Below are positions 25,661 through 33,552 of a DNA stretch of 64,000 nucleotides, in pieces. A program made the position numbers and the translations under genes. The DNA comes from Neglectibacter timonensis (GTDB lineage: Bacteria > Bacillota > Clostridia > Oscillospirales > Acutalibacteraceae): positions 1,607,865 through 1,671,864 of the forward strand of contig NZ_LT160640.1 of assembly GCF_900048895.1 (NCBI RefSeq), in the 5' to 3' direction. Under the pieces are notes generated by a model that was not told the DNA's origin, did no database searches, and saw only the letters and a program-made list of their open reading frames with translations. The stretch's first letter is position 1; each line of letters begins with the position of its first letter.

Positions 25661-25674
25661 ACTGTTTGTGCGCC

Positions 25675-26073
25675 TTATTGCAGCAGGCCCTTTTCCCGCA
25701 AATCGGCAAAAATCAGCTTATCCACAGGCGAGACTCGTTCCAGGCCGGAACTGTCCAGCCAGGCAAGTTCCGCGATCTCTGAACCGGGCCGGGGAGTGCC
25801 GGAAAATTCCGCTGTATAACAGGTCATTTTCACCAGCACGCCTTCCGCCTTTCCGTGGGCCTGGGCCTGAAACACGCCGTAAAGCCGGGCTGTTTCGGGC
25901 CGCACCTCCACGCCCAGCTCCTCCTGAAGCTCCCGCACCAGCGTTTCCACGTCCGTCTCCCCGGCCTCCCGCTTGCCGCCGGGGATATAGTAGGTCTCCT
26001 TACCCTGGGAGCGGGTGCACAAAAGTCTACCCCGCTCCCAATACAGGAGCGCCACTTTATCGATCTTTTTCAT
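25675..26073 (-). CDS. NUDIX hydrolase
   Basis: A 132-residue protein with an intact NUDIX box beginning GGKREAGETDVETLVRELQE and ending ELGV. It hydrolyses a nucleoside diphosphate derivative; the substrate cannot be assigned (MutT-like housecleaning or nucleotide-sugar hydrolysis are possible). Its start overlaps the end of the upstream 405-residue gene by 17 bases, so the two are cotranscribed. Confidence 0.92.
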   Translation of the reverse strand: MKKIDKVALLYWERGRLLCTRSQGKETYYIPGGKREAGETDVETLVRELQEELGVEVRPETARLYGVFQAQAHGKAEGVLVKMTCYTAEFSGTPRPGSEIAELAWLDSSGLERVSPVDKLIFADLREKGLLQ

Positions 26074-27274
26074 AGGGCAGCCTCCCTCTCTTCCTCAGTC
26101 TTTCTTTTTCTTCCGCCTTGATGCAGTCCGTCAGCTCCAGCCTGATGTCGATCAGCTTCTCAAGCTGGGGTACCTCTTCCATTCCGGGGGTGAACGCCTT
26201 AAAATCTATGCCGCCGCAAAGGCATTTCCGGCGGCCCAAAATGGTGGCATAGCCGCCGTGATCGTGGGAGGTGGAGCAGCCCGTACAGTAATTCACATGC
26301 CGCTGTGCATACTCCTGAAGCTCTGCGTCCCGGCGGAGTAGCTGACCGTTGACCAGTTTTTCCCCATCCGGCCACCACCAGTACGCGCCGTTGACCCTGA
26401 CATAGATCTGGTTTTTCAGGCTGCGGACGCTGAACTCGTCTATGCCGATCTGTACGGCCTGCACCCCGCGGTATTTGTAGTCCACCTTATGAAAGGTAGT
26501 ACAGGAGGGGCGCGCTTTGTGGTCCAGCAGATACTGGTGGATAGCCCGCAGGGGACGCTGGCGCTCCCCATCCAAATGACGCACCACATCCTCAAAGGTT
26601 GGTTTACAGGGAGAGAGCAGGTGGCGGAACTCGCAGTAATGGATGCCGTACCAATCAAAGGGCTTGACCCTTTGGCCCGCGTCTGCCAGCGCCTTCATGG
26701 CGCGCAGCATCAGCGGCCGGCCGGGGCAGCACAGTACGCCGGACGCCTCTCCGCTTTCCAGCTCCAGTCCATACTCCCGCAGCCGGGCCAGCCGGAGAGG
26801 GTACGGGACTCCGGTAAGGAAGTCGTCTGGCCGCTGCTTCCGGTCTCCCCGGAACTCATGCATCAGCTTTTCCCAGGCCTTTCCCTCCAGAAAAAGCTGG
26901 TCTCCGCGGAGCGCTGCCTCCCGGCAGAACCGGTATAAAAAACGCTGATAGGTAGTGCCGGCGCTGTAGGTGACTGAGCGGAGTTTGTCATAGCCCTTGG
27001 GATCCTGCCGTTTTTTTGCATGGGGCTTACTGCCGTTCAAAAACGCTTCAAAGGCCCCTGCCGGCAGGCCAAACCGAAGGGGATCGTCATACAGGCCGGA
27101 AAGCAGCCGCTGCAAAAATTCATAGTACTGGCGGCATCCCTCCGCCAGATCTGCAGGAAGGTCCTCCTCATTCTGCAGGGATACCTCCAGGGGCACGAGA
27201 AACGCCCGTTCCAGATAGATGCGGTGGTGCACTTGGGATGGGAACTCCTGGAGCGTCGCAGGCCGACCGTTCAT
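26057..27274 (-). CDS. Hypothetical protein with Cys-rich C-terminal region
   Basis: A 405-residue protein that I do not recognise. It is soluble, basic and rich in Arg, Tyr and Trp. A central part contains PFDWYGIHYCEFRHLLSP and TTFHKVDYKYRGVQAVQIG. The C-terminal region has CTGCSTSHDHGGY followed after about 10 residues by CLCGG, which could bind a metal. It ends in a charged helix. The frame begins upstream, but the ATG at 27274 is preceded by GGAGATGGAAGG and starts the folded-looking sequence. Overlap with the NUDIX gene suggests a shared function. Confidence 0.7.
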   Translation of the reverse strand: MNGRPATLQEFPSQVHHRIYLERAFLVPLEVSLQNEEDLPADLAEGCRQYYEFLQRLLSGLYDDPLRFGLPAGAFEAFLNGSKPHAKKRQDPKGYDKLRSVTYSAGTTYQRFLYRFCREAALRGDQLFLEGKAWEKLMHEFRGDRKQRPDDFLTGVPYPLRLARLREYGLELESGEASGVLCCPGRPLMLRAMKALADAGQRVKPFDWYGIHYCEFRHLLSPCKPTFEDVVRHLDGERQRPLRAIHQYLLDHKARPSCTTFHKVDYKYRGVQAVQIGIDEFSVRSLKNQIYVRVNGAYWWWPDGEKLVNGQLLRRDAELQEYAQRHVNYCTGCSTSHDHGGYATILGRRKCLCGGIDFKAFTPGMEEVPQLEKLIDIRLELTDCIKAEEKERLRKRGRLPYEKDR

Positions 27275-27421
27275 CCTTCCATCTCCTCTCCGTTTCCGGC
27301 TTTTGGCCTGATTATAGCGCAGGCTGCCGGAAATGTACAGAAAATGTTTGCCTCTTCCTCCGCCCTGCCGGAGCTGTTTTCCTTCCATTCCAGGCATCCC
27401 TGCCGGGAATCCCTATAGCAG

Positions 27422-27462
27422 CCGGAAGGGAGACGCAGAATTAATCCACGTCTCCCTTCCGG
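27422..27462 (-). terminator. Hairpin at the end of the feo operon
   Basis: A perfect 14-bp stem (27422-27435 with 27449-27462, 13-base loop) directly abuts the stop codon of the FeoB-associated peptide gene. There is no clear T-tract on the minus strand, so it may act as a 3' stabiliser as much as a terminator. Confidence 0.6.
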
Positions 27463-27636
27463 TCATTTCTTCTGGCGGCAGCTGCCGTTCATCGGGCAGC
27501 CGCCGCAGCCGCAGCCGCAGGAGGATTTCCCTTTCTTTCTGTCCCTGATTAGGGACAGGAGAATCAAAACGACAATTGCGGCCAGTACCAGACAGATCAG
27601 TACGGTTGCGAGATGAGCTGTTAACCAGGCTGCCAT
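27463..27636 (-). CDS. FeoB-associated Cys-rich membrane protein
   Basis: A 57-residue peptide: one membrane helix (about 8-30) followed by RDRKKGK and a compact Cys-rich tail, SCGCGCGGCPMNGSC. This is the architecture of the small FeoB-associated membrane proteins found after feoB in Clostridia, thought to assist ferrous-iron transfer. The ATG at 27636 follows GGAGGGAAG. It begins 27 bases after the feoB stop codon. Confidence 0.9.
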   Translation of the reverse strand: MAAWLTAHLATVLICLVLAAIVVLILLSLIRDRKKGKSSCGCGCGGCPMNGSCRQKK

Positions 27637-27663
27637 TTTCTTCCCTCCGTTTCCAGACCGTTT

Positions 27664-30072
27664 TTACGTTCTGATTTTTGTTCTCAGCACGTTCGGTTCC
27701 TGATAGGGCCTCACCAACAGGAATACCATCAGCGCCACCAAGACAAGCGCTGCAATAGAACCGGCCACATTCCCGCCGCCGGTGAAGAGCATGCCCAGCT
27801 GGTACACAATCAGGGCGGCGGCATAGGCGAAGCCGCACTGGTAGGCGATGGCAAACGCCGTCCATTTCCCATTGTTCATCTCACGCTTGATGGCGCCCAT
27901 AGCGGCAAAACAAGGAGCGCAGAGCAGATTGAACACCAGGAAGGAGTAAGCGGCGAGAGGGGTGAACACAGCCTGCATATTGTTCCAGATCTGCCAGCCG
28001 TTTTCCGCCACTTCATCAAACCCGCCGAACAGCACGCCGAAAGTGCCCACAACGTTTTCCTTTGCAATGAGGCCGGTGATGGTGGCCACAGCCCCCTGCC
28101 AGTTTCCCCAGCCAAGTGGGACGAAAATCACACAGATTGCCGAACCGATGGCGGCAAGGATACTGTCGTTCATCTCCACCATGCCGAAGCTGCCGTCGGC
28201 CCAGCCGAAGTTTGAGGCAAACCATACCAGGATCGTGGCGAGCAGAATAATGGTGCCTGCTTTCTTAATGAAAGACCAGCCGCGTTCCCACATGGAGTGG
28301 AGCAGGTTGCCGGCAGTGGGCCAGTGATAGGCTGGAAGCTCCATGACAAAGGGCGCCGGTTCTCCCGCGAACATCCTGGTTTTCTTCAGCATAACGCCGG
28401 AGAGTATAATGGCGGCAATGCCCACAAAATAGGCGCTGGGCGCCACCCACCACGCCCCCTGGAACAATGCGCCCGCAATCAGGGCGATGATAGGAAGCTT
28501 TGCGCCGCAGGGAATGAAGGTGGTGGTCATAATCGTCATCCGCCGGTCCCTCTCATTTTCAATGGTGCGGGAAGCCATGATGCCGGGAACGCCACAGCCG
28601 GTTCCGATGAGCATAGGGATAAAGGACTTGCCGGAAAGGCCGAACTTGCGGAAAATGCGGTCCATTACAAAGGCGATCCTGGCCATATAGCCGCAGCTTT
28701 CCAGGAACGCCAGCAACAGGAACAGCACCAGCATCTGGGGGACAAATCCCAGTACCGCTCCAACTCCGGCCACAATGCCGTCCAGGAGCAGCCCCTGCAG
28801 CCAATCTGCACAACGGATGCTCTCCAGCCAGTTTCCAAGCAGCACGGGGATCCCCGGCACCCAAACGCCGTAATCAGCCGGGTCCGGCTCCTCTGCCTCT
28901 GATGCAGCCAGATAACTGCTGTAGGTCACGGGGATTTCTTTCTCCACATTGCCGTCGTCATCGTAGAGATAGGCGGTTGCGGTCAGCTCCTTCGCCTCCG
29001 CAGGGTCAAGTTCCGCCGCTTCAGCCGCAGCCTCAAAGGCGTCCTTGATCGCTCCCGGCTCCACATACGCCTCGGCCGCCTCCTCATAGGCTGCCGAGCC
29101 GATACCGAACAGGTGCCAGCCGTCGCCGAAAACGCCGTCGTTCGCCCAATCCGTGGCCCAGGCGCCCACTGTGGACACCGATAAAAAATATACCACGAAC
29201 ATCACGGCGGCAAATATCGGCAGGGCGGCCCAGCGGTTGGTAACCACTCTGTCGATTTTATCCGACGTGGTGAGCATCCCCGCCTTTTTCTTCCTGTAGC
29301 AGCTTTCCATCAGCGATGCGATGTATCCATACCGTTCGTTGGTGATGATACTTTCGGCGTCGTCATCGCATTCCTCTTCCGCCGCACGGATATCCTGCTC
29401 GATATGGGAAAGCAGATCGGGCTTCAGCTGCAGCTGTTCCAGCACCTTTTCATCCCGTTCGAAAATCTTCACCGCGTACCAGCGCTGCTGCTCAGCGGGC
29501 ATATGGTGTACGGCAGCCTCCTCGATATGGGCCAGCGCATGCTCCACCACGCCGGAAAAGGTGTGTCTCGGCAGAGTTTTGGCTGACTTTGCCGCGTCGA
29601 TAGCGGCTTGCGCCGCCTCCATAACGCCCTCGCCCTTCAGCGCCGAAATTTCCACAACCCTGCAGCCCAGTTCCCGGGAGAGTTCTGAAAAATTGATTTT
29701 GTCTCCGTTTCTCCGAACCACGTCCATCATATTAACGGCGATCACCACCGGGATGCCCAGTTCGGTCAGCTGGGTGGTCAAATACAGGTTCCGCTCCAGG
29801 TTCGTGCCGTCCACGATGTTCAGGACCGCATCCGGGCGCTCTCCGATCAGGTAATTTCTCGCCACCACTTCCTCCAGCGTGTAGGGAGAAAGGGAGTAGA
29901 TACCGGGAAGATCCGTAAGGATCACGCCGCTGTGCTTTTTCAGCTTGCCCTCCTTTTTCTCCACCGTCACTCCCGGCCAGTTGCCCACGAACTGGTTGGA
30001 ACCGGTCAGCGAATTGAACAGGGTGGTCTTGCCGCTGTTCGGGTTGCCGGCCAAGGCAATTCTCAATTCCAT
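27664..30072 (-). CDS. feoB: FeoB ferrous iron transporter
   Basis: An 802-residue FeoB. The N-terminal G domain has GNPNSGKTT, DLPGIYSLSPYT, NMMD and SALKGEG; it is followed by the helical GDI-like domain and a membrane domain with the two gate repeats. A hydrophilic Glu/Ala-rich insertion of about 100 residues (roughly 355-455) lies after the first membrane segment, which makes it longer than E. coli FeoB. It imports Fe2+ across the cytoplasmic membrane. It lies 99 bases after feoA with an operator-like palindrome in between. Confidence 0.96.
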   Translation of the reverse strand: MELRIALAGNPNSGKTTLFNSLTGSNQFVGNWPGVTVEKKEGKLKKHSGVILTDLPGIYSLSPYTLEEVVARNYLIGERPDAVLNIVDGTNLERNLYLTTQLTELGIPVVIAVNMMDVVRRNGDKINFSELSRELGCRVVEISALKGEGVMEAAQAAIDAAKSAKTLPRHTFSGVVEHALAHIEEAAVHHMPAEQQRWYAVKIFERDEKVLEQLQLKPDLLSHIEQDIRAAEEECDDDAESIITNERYGYIASLMESCYRKKKAGMLTTSDKIDRVVTNRWAALPIFAAVMFVVYFLSVSTVGAWATDWANDGVFGDGWHLFGIGSAAYEEAAEAYVEPGAIKDAFEAAAEAAELDPAEAKELTATAYLYDDDGNVEKEIPVTYSSYLAASEAEEPDPADYGVWVPGIPVLLGNWLESIRCADWLQGLLLDGIVAGVGAVLGFVPQMLVLFLLLAFLESCGYMARIAFVMDRIFRKFGLSGKSFIPMLIGTGCGVPGIMASRTIENERDRRMTIMTTTFIPCGAKLPIIALIAGALFQGAWWVAPSAYFVGIAAIILSGVMLKKTRMFAGEPAPFVMELPAYHWPTAGNLLHSMWERGWSFIKKAGTIILLATILVWFASNFGWADGSFGMVEMNDSILAAIGSAICVIFVPLGWGNWQGAVATITGLIAKENVVGTFGVLFGGFDEVAENGWQIWNNMQAVFTPLAAYSFLVFNLLCAPCFAAMGAIKREMNNGKWTAFAIAYQCGFAYAAALIVYQLGMLFTGGGNVAGSIAALVLVALMVFLLVRPYQEPNVLRTKIRT

Positions 30073-30109
30073 CGTTCTTGCTCCTCTCTTTTACAGTCAA
30101 CCGCCAATT

Positions 30110-30129
30110 GGTAAGTTGCAACTAACTTA
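30110..30129. promoter_or_regulatory. Metalloregulator operator candidate before feoB
   Basis: On the minus strand GTTAGTTGCAACTTAC matches the site before the feoA genes at 12 of 16 positions (shared pattern GTTAGTT-N4-CTWAC). It resembles DtxR/IdeR-family palindromes and suggests separate iron control of feoB. A weak hairpin with a T-rich tail (30138-30157) lies between it and feoA. Confidence 0.55.
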
Positions 30130-30171
30130 ATGGCCAAAAAATAAGGGGATATTCCCCCACTGCCTGCCGCG

Positions 30172-30393
30172 TCACTCCACCTCAATCATTTCCGCATCCG
30201 CTTTCCGGATGGAGAGCTGATACCCGCGGACGGTGACCTCGATGGGGTCGCCCAGCGGCGCCACTTTGCAGACCTGCACCTCTACGCCCTTTGTGATACC
30301 CATATCCATAATGCGGCGCTTAACAGCACCCTCGCCATGCAGTTTGACCACCTTCGCCTTACTGCCGGCCCTAATCTGCCGTAATGTGTTCAT
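30172..30393 (-). CDS. feoA: FeoA
   Basis: A 73-residue SH3-like FeoA protein that binds FeoB and supports Fe2+ transport. Family segments are GEGAVKRRIMDMGITKGVEVQV and PLGDPIEVTVRGYQLSIRKADAEMIEV, the latter the usual C-terminus. It is the second of two feoA genes, 32 bases after the first. Confidence 0.93.
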   Translation of the reverse strand: MNTLRQIRAGSKAKVVKLHGEGAVKRRIMDMGITKGVEVQVCKVAPLGDPIEVTVRGYQLSIRKADAEMIEVE

Positions 30394-30425
30394 TATGCCG
30401 TCCCCCTAACTCAATTTCTAAACTA

Positions 30426-30638
30426 TCAAATCATAATTTTCTGTGCCATTTCCCTGCTGACCGCCACCCTGGCTTCCTTGACGTTGACGATTACATTTCC
30501 GCCCAGCACCGAAATCACCGTCACATTCCCGCCCGCCACGAAGCCAAGATTTTCCAAATGTTTCCTGACCTCCGGCTTTCCGCCTACCTTTTTGATCCTG
30601 TTTTCTTCTCCGACTGCTGCAAGTGTCAATGGCATCAT
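30426..30638 (-). CDS. FeoA-family protein (second copy, shorter and diverged)
   Basis: A 70-residue FeoA-domain protein: VRKHLENLGFVAGGNVTV and GGNVIVNVKEARVAVSREMAQKIM. It differs from the other FeoA (PEVRKHL in place of VKRRI), so the two probably have distinct partners or roles. Two adjacent ATG codons (30638, 30635) follow GGGAG; either may be used. First gene of the feo operon. Confidence 0.88.
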   Translation of the reverse strand: MMPLTLAAVGEENRIKKVGGKPEVRKHLENLGFVAGGNVTVISVLGGNVIVNVKEARVAVSREMAQKIMI

Positions 30639-30698
30639 AGTGCTCCCTTCTTCATCGTGCGGCTCCGGCAATCCGTGCGTGCGGAAACCGCGTCATTT

Positions 30699-30752
30699 GG
30701 TTAGCTTTAACTAACCAGCTGTTATCATACTCGATTTTCCTCATTCTGTCAA
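30699..30752 (-). promoter_or_regulatory. feo promoter with overlapping palindromic operator
   Basis: On the minus strand TTGACA (30747-30752) and TATGAT (30724-30729) are 17 bp apart. The perfect dyad GGTTAG-N6-CTAACC (30699-30716) lies at about +1 to +20, where a bound repressor would block transcription. A DtxR/IdeR-type iron repressor is inferred. The rest of the 30639-30964 interval holds an AT-rich inverted repeat (30764-30785) and the tpx terminator. Confidence 0.75.
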
Positions 30753-30865
30753 TGCTGTTTCATAAAATTTTCTTTCGAAAATTTTCAAAACATATGGCAT
30801 CCGCCAACGCAGAGGTTGGTTCTCCCCTTCTCTTACCGGCAGAAACTTCCCCAAAAAAACAGGAA

Positions 30866-30905
30866 AGAGGGAAGCCGCAAAATGAAACTTCTGCGGCTTC
30901 CCTCT
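30866..30905 (-). terminator. Terminator of tpx
   Basis: A perfect 14-bp stem (30866-30879 with 30892-30905, 12-base loop) lies 60 bases past the tpx stop, followed on the minus strand by TTTCCTGTTTTTTT. Confidence 0.85.
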
Positions 30906-30964
30906 AAAAACACAACTGTGGACTGCGGTCCGCGTTTGTAACCCTTTCCAGACCGGACGGGCCT

Positions 30965-31480
30965 TTATTCAGCTGCGCGGCAGCTGCCGGGAAGCTTCTT
31001 CAAGCAGTTCAAACAAGCCTCATAATCGGGGTGTTCCGCCACCTCCGGCACATATTCCACATAGACAAGATTGCCCTCTTCGTCCGCCACAAAGACTGCG
31101 CGGGTCAAAAGGCCCAGCTCCTCAATGCGGGTGCCTGTGGCTTTTCCAAAGCTGTGATCCCTGTAATCGGAAAGGCATCTCACCCGGTCAACACCCGCGG
31201 CGCCGCACCATCGCTTTTGGGCAAAGGGCAGGTCCATGCTGACTGCGTATACCGAAACACCCTCGAACTGTGCCGCTGTCTCGTTGAAACGCCGCACCTC
31301 CAGATCGCACACGCCGGTATCCAGGGAGGGGACTGTGAGCAGCACACGGATACCGGTAAGCTCACTTCCTCTGACCGTTTCCAGCCCGTTCCCAGTCAGT
31401 GTAAAATCCGGCAGACTGCCGCCCTCCCGCAGCGTTTTTCCACAAAGCGTCATAGGGACGCCCTTGAAGGTAACCGTCAT
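30965..31480 (-). CDS. tpx: Thiol peroxidase (Tpx)
   Basis: A 171-residue atypical 2-Cys peroxiredoxin that reduces hydrogen peroxide and alkyl hydroperoxides with thioredoxin. The peroxidatic Cys58 lies in VPSLDTGVCDLE and the resolving Cys92 in LPFAQKRWC, matching Tpx spacing. The frame continues upstream, but the ATG at 31480 has AGGAAG in front and starts the family N-terminus. Divergent from sfsA and convergent with nothing; located beside the iron genes, which suits oxidative-stress defence. Confidence 0.95.
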   Translation of the reverse strand: MTVTFKGVPMTLCGKTLREGGSLPDFTLTGNGLETVRGSELTGIRVLLTVPSLDTGVCDLEVRRFNETAAQFEGVSVYAVSMDLPFAQKRWCGAAGVDRVRCLSDYRDHSFGKATGTRIEELGLLTRAVFVADEEGNLVYVEYVPEVAEHPDYEACLNCLKKLPGSCRAAE

Positions 31481-31714
31481 ATTTCCGCTTCCTTTCTTTC
31501 CTCTGGCAAATCTGTTTTCAGGACGGCGGCTCCTGATTTTTCCTGGAATCCGGAAGGCAGGGACAACTTCCGCCGCAGGCGCACGCCGTTCCTTTTTAGT
31601 ATGCCCGGCAAAACGGAAAAACCGCATGCCGGCCCGGCTGTAAACCAGGCGTTGTGCGGTGTCAGGAGAAAATGTTATAATGAAAAAAACAGCAGAAAAA
31701 GGAAGCGTTGGCAC

Positions 31715-32416
31715 ATGCAGTATAAAACCGTAAAACAGGGAATTTTCCGGGCCAGGCCCAACCGCTTTATCGCCCATGTAGAGCTCGCAGGCGAAACCTG
31801 TGTTTGCCATGTCAAGAATACCGGGCGCTGCAGGGAACTGCTGCTGGACGGCGCGACCGTTTACGTGGAGGAAAGCAGGAATCCCGCACGCAAAACAAAG
31901 TATGACCTCATTGCCGTGGAAAAGGGAAACCTGCTCATCAACATGGACAGCCAGGCCCCCAACCGGGCGGCCGCGGAGTTTTTGCCGAAGCTGCTGCCCG
32001 GCCTCACCCTGCTCCGGCCGGAAACCGTCTACGGCAGCTCCCGCTTCGATTTCTATGCGGAGGCCGGAAGGGGCAAATGGTTTTGGGAGGTGAAGGGCGT
32101 GACTCTGGAAGAGGACGGCACGGCCATGTTTCCGGACGCCCCCACACAGCGCGGCGTGAAACACCTGAAGGAGCTGTGCGCCTGCCTGCGGGAAGGCTAC
32201 CGGGCGGGGATTCTGTTTGTCATTCAGATGAAGGGCGTTTCCCGATTCATCCCCAACGACAGGACCCATCCGGAATTTGGGGAGGCCCTGCGCGCCGCTG
32301 CCGCCGCGGGGGTCCGGGTACTGGCATACGACTGCCTTGTCACCCCGGACACGCTCTCGCTGGACGCCCCGGTTCCGGTTTTCCTCAACAGCCCTTACGA
32401 TACCCCGCTGCTTTGA
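31715..32416 (+). CDS. sfsA: SfsA family protein
   Basis: A 233-residue SfsA protein: RPNRFIAHVELAGE, HVKNTGRCRELLLDGATVY, and the nuclease-like core RFDFYAE, WEVKGVTLEEDGTAMFPDAP, QRGVKHLKEL. SfsA was named for sugar fermentation stimulation and is a DNA-binding or nuclease-like protein of uncertain role. The ATG at 31715 follows AAGGAAG. Its end overlaps the convergent LCP gene by 22 bases. Confidence 0.92.
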   Translation: MQYKTVKQGIFRARPNRFIAHVELAGETCVCHVKNTGRCRELLLDGATVYVEESRNPARKTKYDLIAVEKGNLLINMDSQAPNRAAAEFLPKLLPGLTLLRPETVYGSSRFDFYAEAGRGKWFWEVKGVTLEEDGTAMFPDAPTQRGVKHLKELCACLREGYRAGILFVIQMKGVSRFIPNDRTHPEFGEALRAAAAAGVRVLAYDCLVTPDTLSLDAPVPVFLNSPYDTPLL

Positions 32417-33513
32417 GCGGAAGGCTGTGAGGGGCCCGCTTCGAGGAACTCGCGGATATGCCGGGCAGCCTGTTCGAAGTCATAAATAAAAACCCAGTTG
32501 TCGTCAAAATCCGGGTCGAGGCCTCCCCAGGCCTCCTCGCGGTCTCCCGGAACGGTGAGCGTCTCCACGGTGAAATCCGTCAGCAGAATTGGGGAAAGGG
32601 CCAGGATATCCTCCAGATCCAGGGACGTTTTACACAGCGGCATCACCGCACGGATGAGCTCGGCATAGTTTACCCTGCCGCCCCGTACCTTCTGCAGCAC
32701 AGCCTCCAGCACCTTCTGCTGCCGCCCCGCCCGAGCGGCGTCGCCGCCCAGCACACGGATCCGGCTGTAGGCCACGGTCTGGTTTCCATTGAGGTGCGCC
32801 ATTCCGGCCTTTTCCTCGATAAAATCCTCCGGTACAATCTCTGCCCGGGTGTCATCCTGAAGCGCCAGATTCAGGTTCGCATTGATCTGCCCGGCTTCCT
32901 CCGCCGTGATCTCCAAATCCACGCCGTCCACCGCTTCGATCACCTTTGCCGCGTTTCCGAAATTGACGGACACATAGTCCTGGATGTTGAGGCTGTAATC
33001 CTCCAGGGCAAAGGTTCGGTTCAGCGTATAGACGGCAAGGTCCGGGCCTCCGTAGGCATAGGCGGCATTGATGCGTGCGGGGCTGCCCTCCAGCTCAACC
33101 TTGGTATCCCGCAGGATCGAAATCAGCTTTACCATCTTATGGCGGTTGTCCACGGACACAATCATCATAATGTCGGAATTGCCCTCAAAGCTGTCCCCGC
33201 GGGTATCCAGTCCAAACAGGGCGATATTGGTGACGCTGTCATCCAATTCCACGTCCTCCGGGATTCCCAGCTTTTCCAGATCCTTGGACAGCGGCTGGGT
33301 GGTTAGGCCGCCGATCAGGCTGGTGGAGACATAGGCCATGGCGCTGCCCGCGCCGATCAGGCACACGCAGACCAGCGCCAAACAAAGTTTCAGGCACAGA
33401 AAAAGCCTTTTCCTTTTCTTTTTCCCCCGCTTCAAGGGGGCGGAATAGCTGGAAACATCCTCAAAGTCTGGATTCCCCACGGAGCCCTTTCCATTTCTTC
33501 CTGTTTTCATCAT
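32395..33513 (-). CDS. LytR-CpsA-Psr (LCP) family protein
   Basis: A 372-residue LCP protein: basic cytoplasmic N-terminus, one membrane helix (about 37-62), then the extracellular LCP domain with NIALFGLDTRGDSFEGNSDIM, ISILRDTKVE, NAAYAYGGPDLAV and the YSRIRVLGGDAARAGRQQ motif carrying the Arg residues that bind polyprenyl pyrophosphate. LCP enzymes attach wall polymers or capsule to peptidoglycan. It starts 39 bases after the GH13 gene on the same strand. Confidence 0.93.
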   Translation of the reverse strand: MMKTGRNGKGSVGNPDFEDVSSYSAPLKRGKKKRKRLFLCLKLCLALVCVCLIGAGSAMAYVSTSLIGGLTTQPLSKDLEKLGIPEDVELDDSVTNIALFGLDTRGDSFEGNSDIMMIVSVDNRHKMVKLISILRDTKVELEGSPARINAAYAYGGPDLAVYTLNRTFALEDYSLNIQDYVSVNFGNAAKVIEAVDGVDLEITAEEAGQINANLNLALQDDTRAEIVPEDFIEEKAGMAHLNGNQTVAYSRIRVLGGDAARAGRQQKVLEAVLQKVRGGRVNYAELIRAVMPLCKTSLDLEDILALSPILLTDFTVETLTVPGDREEAWGGLDPDFDDNWVFIYDFEQAARHIREFLEAGPSQPSAQSSGVS

Positions 33514-33552
33514 AAGCCTCCGCTTCCCCGGCAGGCCTCCTGCCGGAATCTT

